Assembly (NCBI RefSeq): GCF_003073375.1
Contig: NZ_CP029002.1
Location: 1 to 40,000, forward strand
Source: Lysinibacillus sp. 2017
GTDB taxonomy: Bacteria > Bacillota > Bacilli > Bacillales_A > Planococcaceae
Length of the DNA: 40,000 nt
Direction of reading: 5' to 3'
Shown here: in pieces, positions 34,080 to 40,000 of the stretch
Position numbering within the stretch: the stretch's first letter is position 1
How the letters are laid out: each line of letters begins with the position of its first letter
Made by a program: the position numbers and the translations under genes
The notes under the pieces: model-generated
Seen by the model: the letters and a program-made list of their open reading frames with translations, nothing else
What the model was told of the DNA's origin: nothing
Database searches by the model: none

Positions 34080-35341
34080 TATATCGTCTCCTCTCGCAAT
34101 TTTTTAGTAGGAATTGTTACAACAAAAATGGTTGTTTCATTACTTGTGACGTCTATCGATCCTTGTAAATTCTCGATAATTGTTTTGGTATGTGAAAGTC
34201 CGATACCTGTAGAAGCTTGTCCTTGTTCGTTAAATTTAGACGTATAGCCAACATCAAAAATAATAGGGAGGAATGCTGCATCTATGCCAACGCCATTATC
34301 TTCTATAATAAACGTCGTTTCATCATCTTGAATGGATACACTAAGTGTAATAAAGCCATTATTTTCGATTGCTTCTACGGCATTTGCTGTTAAATTATTT
34401 AAGACAGCAAGCAGTGCAATATGTTCTTTCATCTTGAAATCATCTGGACAAATCAGTGTAAATTGAATCGATTTATTTAAATGGTTCGCATGATTTTCAT
34501 TGCCTTCGACAACCAAACTTAATAAATCCGACAATAAGAAATGAGTTTTATATTCGGTATTAGTGATTTTGCTAAGCCCTGCATAAATCCGTTCGTGATC
34601 TTTTTTTATTTCGTGAATTTCTTGAGCAATCGTTAAAAGATCTTTACTTAGCTGAACATCAAGCGGCTTCAATTTTTTATAAAGCTGATAACTGTTTGCC
34701 GTAAGCTCCTCTACTTGATTCATTGACTTCTGTATATATAGTACTTCCACATACAATTCCGAGTGAATTTTCATCAGCTGTTGAAGCTGTTTTTTTTGTT
34801 CTGAAAGCGTAATGATACTAAATAAACCGACAACAAAAAAGCTGCGTAGTAACCCAACTACAATGAACAATAAAAACGAATCCATCGTTTCAAGTTGAGG
34901 GGATAGTAGTATGCCTGTTGTAATATGTTCGGTCGTGTTAGCGATTACTTCAAAAGCGGTTCCACATAATCCGAGGATGAGGGGACGCTTTTTGAGTTCG
35001 TCTAAATCGATTAATTTAAAACAAAGCATGTACACGATATAAAAAAGCCCTGCTGGTAAATGTTCAATGAGTTGTGAGCTAAGTGGAGAGCCCTCGGTAA
35101 AAACATCTAAAAAGGATCTTCCTACTATAACGATAGTAGCTGTTAAAAAACCAGTTAAAGCAATTGGTAATGGGCGAATTAATAGGGCGAAAAAGAAAAT
35201 AACGCTACCTAATCCGAAACGGAAGGGGATATTTTCGAACGGCATTACTTTTATTTCACCGCCAAAAGCTGTAAAAAAAGCAACGAGCAGCACGAATAAA
35301 AATAATTTTGTTCTTTTTGTACGTGTTTGAGTTGTTTCCAC
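34079..35341 (-). CDS. glnK: Sensor histidine kinase GlnK (YcbA family)
   Basis: A 420-residue membrane sensor. Residues about 10-190 contain five or six membrane helices and no large outer loop, so sensing is probably in the membrane. A helical dimerisation part follows (about 200-280; candidate phosphorylated His in IAQEIHEIKKDH). The C-terminal ATPase has the N box NNLTANAVEAI, G1 IEDNGVGI and G2 STGIGLSHTK. Family and order match B. subtilis glnK-glnL; glutamine sensing is family knowledge. The start is GTG at 35341 after AAGGCGG. A hairpin terminator and tRNA-Ser lie upstream. Confidence 0.88.
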   Translation of the reverse strand: METTQTRTKRTKLFLFVLLVAFFTAFGGEIKVMPFENIPFRFGLGSVIFFFALLIRPLPIALTGFLTATIVIVGRSFLDVFTEGSPLSSQLIEHLPAGLFYIVYMLCFKLIDLDELKKRPLILGLCGTAFEVIANTTEHITTGILLSPQLETMDSFLLFIVVGLLRSFFVVGLFSIITLSEQKKQLQQLMKIHSELYVEVLYIQKSMNQVEELTANSYQLYKKLKPLDVQLSKDLLTIAQEIHEIKKDHERIYAGLSKITNTEYKTHFLLSDLLSLVVEGNENHANHLNKSIQFTLICPDDFKMKEHIALLAVLNNLTANAVEAIENNGFITLSVSIQDDETTFIIEDNGVGIDAAFLPIIFDVGYTSKFNEQGQASTGIGLSHTKTIIENLQGSIDVTSNETTIFVVTIPTKKLREETI

Positions 35342-35404
35342 TTTTAGTTACCGCCTTATCGTCGATTGAATAATTAATTGTACAAGAAAAATAGCATAAA
35401 ATAC

Positions 35405-35440
35405 AAAAAAGTACTATTTCTTCGCAGTAGAAATAGTACT
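35405..35440 (-). terminator. Perfect hairpin upstream of glnK
   Basis: AGTACTATTTCT (35410-35421) and AGAAATAGTACT (35429-35440) pair perfectly over a 7-base loop; six T follow on the minus strand. It is a second terminator behind tRNA-Ser and shields glnK from read-through. Confidence 0.75.
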
Positions 35441-35458
35441 TTACGTAAATTTAGACAT

Positions 35459-35485
35459 AAAAAAATCCGTTACATAGTGCAACGG
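35459..35485 (-). terminator. Terminator of tRNA-Ser
   Basis: On the minus strand CCGTT pairs with AACGG around GCACTATGT, followed by A and T7. It begins 15 bases after the tRNA CCA. Confidence 0.7.
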
Positions 35486-35499
35486 TTAAAGTTCAAAAA

Positions 35500-35592
35500 T
35501 GGAGGAGGTAGAGGGATTCGAACCCCCGCGCGGTTTAACCCGCCTGTTAGTTTTCAAGACTAATCCCTTCAGCCAGACTTGGGTATACCTCC
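35500..35592 (-). tRNA. tRNA-Ser (anticodon UGA)
   Basis: A 93-base class II tRNA. The acceptor GGAGGTA (35592 down) pairs with TACCTCC; the anticodon loop CTTGAAA gives TGA; there is a long variable arm (GGCGGGTTAAACCGCG); the T arm is GGGGG-TTCGAAT-CCCTC; CCA is encoded. The base before CCA (position 73) is T, whereas tRNA-Ser normally has G. It reads UCA and wobble UCN serine codons. SerS at 22915 is its partner enzyme. The 35593-35715 stretch upstream is AT-rich with no gene seen. Confidence 0.95.
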
Positions 35593-35715
35593 AAATAGGA
35601 ATATCTCTTTTAGACAAATATTAATTTATCATGTTAAATTCCACGCGTCAATAAATTTTTTAAATTTTTTTTGTAACATTTATTTTTTGTGTAATAAATT
35701 TCTTGAGACATTTCA

Positions 35716-35744
35716 TTGCAATTTTAGGTTGTGCTTAGTATACT
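35716..35744 (+). promoter_or_regulatory. SRP RNA promoter
   Basis: TTGCAA (35716-35721), 17 bases, TATACT (35739-35744), placing the start about 8 bases on, exactly at the RNA 5' end. Confidence 0.8.
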
Positions 35745-35751
35745 TAATATT

Positions 35752-36022
35752 GCCGTGCTAGATGGGGAGGTAGCGGTGCCCTGTAACTTGCAATCCGCTC
35801 TAGCAAGATTGAATTCCTTTTCTGAGGCTGTCCGTATTGTTTGGTCTGCCTTTTGCACGTAGTGTTGACGGTTGGGTCCTGCGCAATAAGCACCCACGAA
35901 CCATGTCAGGTCCGGAAGGAAGCAGCATTAAGTGGTCCCGTTTATGTGCCGCGGGGTAGCCTAACTTGAGCTGGCGACAAGAGTAACGCTTATGTGCGGC
36001 AGTCGAAGAAAGGTGCACGGCA
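35752..36022 (+). ncRNA. ffs: Signal recognition particle RNA (large Bacillus type)
   Basis: The RNA scaffold of SRP, which with Ffh targets membrane and secreted proteins. The conserved Ffh-binding domain TGTCAGGTCCGGAAGGAAGC with the GGAA tetraloop is near 35905. The 5' end GCCGTGC pairs with the 3' GCACGGC, closing a molecule of about 271 bases with an Alu-type 5' domain (GGGGAGGTAGCGGTGCCC), as in B. subtilis. It lies just before dnaX, as expected. Confidence 0.95.
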
Positions 36023-36038
36023 TGAATTTGCCAAATCC

Positions 36039-36071
36039 AACGCATTCATCATTTTGATGGATGCGTTTTTT
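36039..36071 (+). terminator. SRP RNA terminator
   Basis: AACGCATTCATC (36039-36050) pairs with GATGGATGCGTT (36056-36067, one G-U), then T. Confidence 0.88.
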
Positions 36072-36100
36072 CATTTTTAAATAGAAAAGGGGAATCGTAA

Positions 36101-36129
36101 TTCCAAAGAGTTTCCCTATACTTTATGAT
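36101..36129 (+). promoter_or_regulatory. Candidate dnaX promoter
   Basis: TTCCAA (36101-36106), 17 bases, TATGAT (36124-36129), 45 bases before dnaX. Confidence 0.45.
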
Positions 36130-36173
36130 ATACTGTAATTATTGAAATTCAGAAAAGAAAGGAGAGGGAAAGG

Positions 36174-37907
36174 TTGACATATCAAGCGTTTTATCGTGTT
36201 TATCGACCACAATCATTCCGTGAAATGTCTGGTCAAGCACATGTAAAAAGAACCCTTCAAAATGCTCTCCTAGCAAATAAAACAACACATGCATATTTAT
36301 TCTCCGGTCCACGTGGTACCGGTAAAACAAGTACAGCCAAAATTTTCGCGAAAGCATTAAATTGTGAAAAAGCACCAGCAAGTGAACCGTGCAATGAATG
36401 TGCGACATGCTTAAGTATTACAGAAGGCTCACATACGGATGTTATTGAATTTGATGCGGCCTCAAACTCAAGAGTTGAAGAAATGCGTGACATTATTGAA
36501 AAGGTTCGTTTTGCTCCAGCTGATGCCCGCTTTAAAGTGTATATTATTGATGAGGTGCATATGCTTTCAACAAGCGCATTTAATGCCTTGTTAAAAACAC
36601 TAGAGGAACCGCCTGAACATGCAGTGTTTATTTTAGCAACGACAGAACCTCATAAGCTTCCTGCGACGATTATTTCTCGTTGCCAGCGTTTTGATTTTAA
36701 ACGACTTTCTTCTATAGATATTGTGGATCGTATGAAAGTCGTTTTAGAAGACATTCAGATGGGGTACGAGGAGCAGGCGTTAAAATCGATTGCTCAAGCA
36801 GCGGCAGGTGGCATGCGTGACGCCCTTAGTTTGCTCGATCAAGTGGTGTCGTTTAGTAATGAGTCCGTTCAGTTAGAGGATGTATTGCTTGTAACGGGGT
36901 CAGTTAGTCAGGATGCCTTTTATGATATTGCGATTTCATTAAAACAAAAAGATGTAGCGAGTGTACTTGGTATGGTGGAACAGTTAATTGCAGATGGTAA
37001 GGAACCGCTTCGATTGGCTGAAGACTTCATTACATTTTTCCGTGATTTATTATTGTTGCAAACAGATAGTACACTAGAAGAGTTATTGGAGTTTATTTCT
37101 CCAGAGCAGAAATTTTTAGAGCTGGCACATGATTTTGAAATAGAAACACTCTATGGGTTTATCGATATTTTAGCAAAAACACAACAAGAAATGCGATTTT
37201 CGCATCATACGAAAATCTATTTAGAAACAGCACTTTTAAAAATGACACAGCTCAAAAAAACAGTTCAAGTTGCAGTTGGTGTAGATCCAGCATTAGAGGG
37301 GAAGGTAGCATCTTTAGAAAATCGTCTAGGACAGCTATCACAGCAATTCCAAAATGGTGGAACCCAAACTCAGCAACCAAAGGAACAAACTCGTCAGCGT
37401 ATCCGTCCACAAGGTAATCAGTACAATGCACCAACAGGCCGTATTCAAGAAGTGTTAAAAACGGCCACGAAGTCGGATTTACAAAAGGTCAAATCAGCAT
37501 GGGCACAAGGTTTGGCGAATTTGCAAAAATCACAATCTGCTCTTTTAGCAGATGCAGAACCTGTTGCGGCAAACGCGAGTGCTTTTGTGGTAAAATTCAA
37601 GTATGATATACATTGTCAAATGGTAGCAGATAACAATGCTCTCATTTCGTTATTTACACAGCAAATTGCTTCTGAAGTTGGTGTTTCATACGAGTTGTTA
37701 TGTATACCAGATCCAGCTTGGGTGAAGTTACGAGAAAACTTTATTAAAGATCATGGCTTGGATCAAAAGAGACCAGAATCCCATGAATCTGATTTATTAG
37801 AACCGTCCTTTATGGAAGAGGTTCAAATGATTGAAACGCAAGATCCGCTTGTTGTAGAGGCTGAAAATCGATTTGGGAAAGACTTTGTTGATGTTGTCGA
37901 AGAATAA
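36174..37907 (+). CDS. dnaX: DNA polymerase III subunits gamma/tau
   Basis: DnaX is the clamp-loader ATPase that opens DnaN and ties it to the polymerase and helicase. The 577-residue product has Walker A G45-P-R-G-T-G-K51-T52, zinc cysteines C64, C73, C76 and C79, the DEVHMLS Walker B, and the arginine-finger SRC region (IISRCQRF). The clamp-loader part ends near residue 365, then a linker (QQPKEQTRQ) and the tau C-terminal domain. The start is TTG at 36174 after AAAGGAGAGG. Order dnaX-yaaK-recR is conserved. An A7 run at 37254-37260 lies at the domain boundary but is not a convincing frameshift site. Confidence 0.96.
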   Translation: MTYQAFYRVYRPQSFREMSGQAHVKRTLQNALLANKTTHAYLFSGPRGTGKTSTAKIFAKALNCEKAPASEPCNECATCLSITEGSHTDVIEFDAASNSRVEEMRDIIEKVRFAPADARFKVYIIDEVHMLSTSAFNALLKTLEEPPEHAVFILATTEPHKLPATIISRCQRFDFKRLSSIDIVDRMKVVLEDIQMGYEEQALKSIAQAAAGGMRDALSLLDQVVSFSNESVQLEDVLLVTGSVSQDAFYDIAISLKQKDVASVLGMVEQLIADGKEPLRLAEDFITFFRDLLLLQTDSTLEELLEFISPEQKFLELAHDFEIETLYGFIDILAKTQQEMRFSHHTKIYLETALLKMTQLKKTVQVAVGVDPALEGKVASLENRLGQLSQQFQNGGTQTQQPKEQTRQRIRPQGNQYNAPTGRIQEVLKTATKSDLQKVKSAWAQGLANLQKSQSALLADAEPVAANASAFVVKFKYDIHCQMVADNNALISLFTQQIASEVGVSYELLCIPDPAWVKLRENFIKDHGLDQKRPESHESDLLEPSFMEEVQMIETQDPLVVEAENRFGKDFVDVVEE

Positions 37908-37932
37908 TTGAAATTTTAAGGAGGAATTTAGT

Positions 37933-38247
37933 ATGCGCGGTATGGGAAATATGCAAGGCATGATGAAAAAAATGCAAAAAATGCAAAAAGAGATGATGGA
38001 AGCTCAAGAGGCTTTAAATGCACAACAATTTGAAGGTGTTGCTGGTGGCGGCATGGTCAAAGTTGTTATGAACGGTCAACGTCAAGTATTAGAAGTGAAC
38101 ATAGATGAATCTGTAGTAGACCCTGAAGATATCGAAATGTTACAAGATCTAGTAGTAATCGCTACAAATGAAGTACTTAAAAAAGTAGAAGAGACTACAA
38201 ATTCAACAATGGGTAAATTCACTCAAGGAATGAACCTTCCTTTCTAA
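37933..38247 (+). CDS. yaaK: YbaB/EbfC nucleoid-associated protein
   Basis: A 104-residue dimeric DNA-binding protein of the YbaB/EbfC family. It begins with a Met-rich basic helix ([20 protein letters not shown]) and then shows the conserved [12 protein letters not shown] strand pair. These proteins coat DNA and are linked to RecR-dependent repair by constant gene order. The start ATG follows AAGGAGGA. It starts 25 bases after dnaX. A terminator-like hairpin separates it from recR. Confidence 0.95.
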   Translation: MRGMGNMQGMMKKMQKMQKEMMEAQEALNAQQFEGVAGGGMVKVVMNGQRQVLEVNIDESVVDPEDIEMLQDLVVIATNEVLKKVEETTNSTMGKFTQGMNLPF

Positions 38248-38269
38248 TTTGAATAGCTCGTTTTGTAAA

Positions 38270-38301
38270 GCACATCTCAAACTATTGGGATGTGCCTTTT
38301 T
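38270..38301 (+). terminator. Terminator-like hairpin between yaaK and recR
   Basis: GCACATCTC (38270-38278) pairs with GGGATGTGC (38287-38295), nine pairs with one G-U, followed by C and five T. The recR ribosome site starts right after it. It may partly end the dnaX-yaaK message. Confidence 0.8.
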
Positions 38302-38315
38302 AAAGGAGGAAAATT

Positions 38316-38912
38316 ATGCACTATCCAGAACCAATAGCAAGATTAATCGATAGCTTCATGAAGTTACCTGGAATTGGACCGAAAACAGCGGCACGTTTAG
38401 CGTTCCATGTGTTAACAATGAAAGAAGATACGGTTTCAACATTTGCGAAGGCTTTAATTGATGCGAAACGTAATTTAATGTACTGCTCACAGTGTGGTCA
38501 TATTACAGACATTGACCCATGTCATATTTGTTCAGATAAACAGCGTGATGTAACAACAATTTGTGTTGTACAGGATCCAAAAGATGTCATTGCGATGGAA
38601 AAAATGCGCGACTATCAAGGGTTATATCATGTATTACATGGGGCAATTTCGCCAATGGACGGTGTGGGACCAGAGGATATTAACGTTGCTTCACTATTAA
38701 CTCGCCTTCATGACGAACGTGTACAAGAATTAATCTTAGCAACAAATCCTACGATAGAAGGGGAAGCAACGGCGATGTATATATCGCGACTTGTGAAACC
38801 ATCAGGAATTCGTACGACACGTATTGCACACGGTTTACCAGTAGGTGGCGATTTAGAATATGCTGATGAAGTAACATTATCCAAAGCACTTGAAGGACGT
38901 CGTGAATTGTAA
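38316..38912 (+). CDS. recR: Recombination protein RecR
   Basis: RecR forms a ring clamp that with RecO and RecF loads RecA on gapped DNA. The 198-residue product has the N-terminal helix-hairpin-helix ([15 protein letters not shown]), a zinc finger with C57, C60, C69, C72, a TOPRIM domain ([10 protein letters not shown], then [11 protein letters not shown]) and a C-terminal Walker B-like strand with [20 protein letters not shown]. The start ATG follows AAAGGAGGA. It is followed after 15 bases by yaaL. Confidence 0.97.
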   Translation: MHYPEPIARLIDSFMKLPGIGPKTAARLAFHVLTMKEDTVSTFAKALIDAKRNLMYCSQCGHITDIDPCHICSDKQRDVTTICVVQDPKDVIAMEKMRDYQGLYHVLHGAISPMDGVGPEDINVASLLTRLHDERVQELILATNPTIEGEATAMYISRLVKPSGIRTTRIAHGLPVGGDLEYADEVTLSKALEGRREL

Positions 38913-38927
38913 AGTGAGGGGAATGTC

Positions 38928-39143
38928 ATGCTATTTTCTCGTAAAGGGAAATTAAAAAAAGAATTCGATGAACGATTAGTTTCTTCTATTAAAGGAACAA
39001 AAGAAACATTGCTAAGCGCGAAAGTCATCGAGGAGTTAATGGATGATTATAGTTTAGAAGTAATTGCAGAGCGAAAAAGAACAGAAAGCATTCATTTTTA
39101 TCTATATAAAGAAGCACGTATCCGTCGTGTAATAATTAAATAA
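38928..39143 (+). CDS. yaaL: YaaL family protein (DUF2508)
   Basis: A 71-residue mostly helical basic/acidic protein, the YaaL (DUF2508) family of unknown function that is always found between recR and bofA in Bacillales. It has no membrane segment or cysteine. The start ATG follows GTGAGGGGA. Assignment rests on length, position and the LFSRKGKLKKEFDE start. Confidence 0.85.
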   Translation: MLFSRKGKLKKEFDERLVSSIKGTKETLLSAKVIEELMDDYSLEVIAERKRTESIHFYLYKEARIRRVIIK

Positions 39144-39215
39144 TTCACAAAAGCTTTTGAAATAAGGGGCGAGGCAGCTGCATATGTTACCATTAAATGC
39201 GAAAAGGATGGTGCA

Positions 39216-39479
39216 ATGCGTTACATAGGAATTGCTATGGGTTGTTTAGTTCTCTTATTTCTTCTTTTATCGAAAAAGAAATATTTCGGGAAGGTATTAG
39301 AATATTTAGCGTTGTTTTGGTTCAAAATAGCGGTATCCATAGTTGTTTTGTTCGTAGGGAATATTATTTTAAATTCGTATGGCATTTCTATACCGATTAA
39401 TGTGTTTTCAATACTAACATTATCGCTATTAGGTATACCAGGAGCACTTTGCATAAGTTTTTTAGTAATAATGAAATAA
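39216..39479 (+). CDS. bofA: Pro-sigma-K processing inhibitor BofA
   Basis: BofA holds the SpoIVFB protease inactive in the outer forespore membrane, so late mother-cell sigma-K is released only on a forespore signal. The 87-residue product is nearly all membrane: helices at about 4-20, 28-52 and 60-85, with a conserved NSYG loop and a proline-rich GIPGAL near the end. The start ATG follows AAGGATG. Its presence indicates a spore former. It is the last gene before the second rRNA operon. Confidence 0.9.
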   Translation: MRYIGIAMGCLVLLFLLLSKKKYFGKVLEYLALFWFKIAVSIVVLFVGNIILNSYGISIPINVFSILTLSLLGIPGALCISFLVIMK

Positions 39480-39493
39480 AATTAATAAAAGTA

Positions 39494-39522
39494 TTGCATT
39501 GAAAATAATATTGTGATATATT
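39494..39522 (+). promoter_or_regulatory. Second rRNA operon, promoter P1
   Basis: TTGCAT (39494-39499), 17 bases, TATATT (39517-39522), just after bofA. Confidence 0.55.
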
Positions 39523-39577
39523 ATTATATGTCGTAAGGGCGACGGACAATATCGAAAAACATCACGAAAATAAAATG

Positions 39578-39606
39578 TTGACATAACATTTTAAAAGTGG
39601 TATGAT
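39578..39606 (+). promoter_or_regulatory. Second rRNA operon, promoter P2
   Basis: Perfect -35 TTGACA (39578-39583), 17 bases, TATGAT (39601-39606), one base off consensus. It is closer to consensus than P2 of the first operon. Confidence 0.88.

Positions 39607-40000
<394 letters not shown>

Noticed and set aside
37254-37260. A7 run in dnaX at the junction between clamp-loader and tau domains, as a programmed frameshift giving gamma.
   Set aside because: The frame is CTC-AAA-AAA-ACA, so neither tandem slip (C-AAA-AAA or A-AAA-ACA) fits a good slippery heptamer, and seven A is short for transcript slippage. The -1 frame also runs about 45 codons before a stop.

Overview
The window is the replication-origin end of a low-GC, endospore-forming Bacillales chromosome. 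Its base composition, its bofA gene and the order dnaA-dnaN-yaaA-recF-gyrB-gyrA-rrn-guaB-dacA ... serS ... dgk-dck ... tadA ... SRP RNA-dnaX-yaaK-recR-yaaL-bofA-rrn follow the Bacillus subtilis origin segment. The 16S text and the protein flavour suggest a Planococcaceae/Caryophanaceae member close to Solibacillus or Lysinibacillus. That assignment is an inference from memory, not from a search.

Layout. (1) 1-8957 is the initiation and topology block: dnaA, an oriC with four DnaA boxes followed by a DnaA-trio-like tract, dnaN, yaaA, recF, gyrB and gyrA. (2) 9168-10271 encodes an HD-GYP-type protein whose HD doublet has lost its His. (3) 10388-15787 is a complete rRNA operon (16S-23S-5S) with two promoters, RNase III-type processing stems and no tRNA in the spacer. 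(4) 16049-22368 holds guaB, dacA, a glutamine-dependent asparagine synthetase and a convergent MocR-type regulator. The pdxS-pdxT pair expected between dacA and serS is absent. (5) 22476-24207 is serS under a serine T-box. (6) 24208-27013 is a small accessory patch: an isochorismatase-like hydrolase, a transposase remnant fused to a 5'-truncated alcohol dehydrogenase, and a GNAT gene whose start codon reads ATA. (7) 27043-31801 has a YwaF-like membrane protein, tadA, an acidic coiled-coil protein of unknown function, the dgk-dck deoxynucleoside kinase pair, a small tail-anchored protein and an RraA-like protein. (8) 31851-35341, minus strand, is a GlnK-GlnL two-component system followed by a DAACS-type amino-acid/dicarboxylate symporter. 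A direct repeat matching the GlnL operator lies between them. (9) 35500-39479 has tRNA-Ser(UGA), SRP RNA, dnaX, yaaK, recR, yaaL and bofA. (10) From 39494 a second rRNA operon begins; its 16S is cut by the window end.

The core genes are housekeeping: replication start and clamp (dnaA, dnaN, dnaX), repair (recF, recR), supercoiling (gyrAB), translation (rRNA, serS, tadA, tRNA-Ser, SRP RNA), purine and deoxynucleoside supply (guaB, dgk, dck), the cell wall (dacA) and sporulation (bofA). I see no CRISPR array, prophage or complete insertion sequence, and no strong case for a wholly new multi-gene system. The best leads are the GlnL-operator/gltP arrangement, the coiled-coil orphan, the degenerate HD-GYP protein beside gyrA, and the scarred IS/ADH/GNAT patch. 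Many genes start with TTG or GTG; several starts below were chosen from Shine-Dalgarno spacing.
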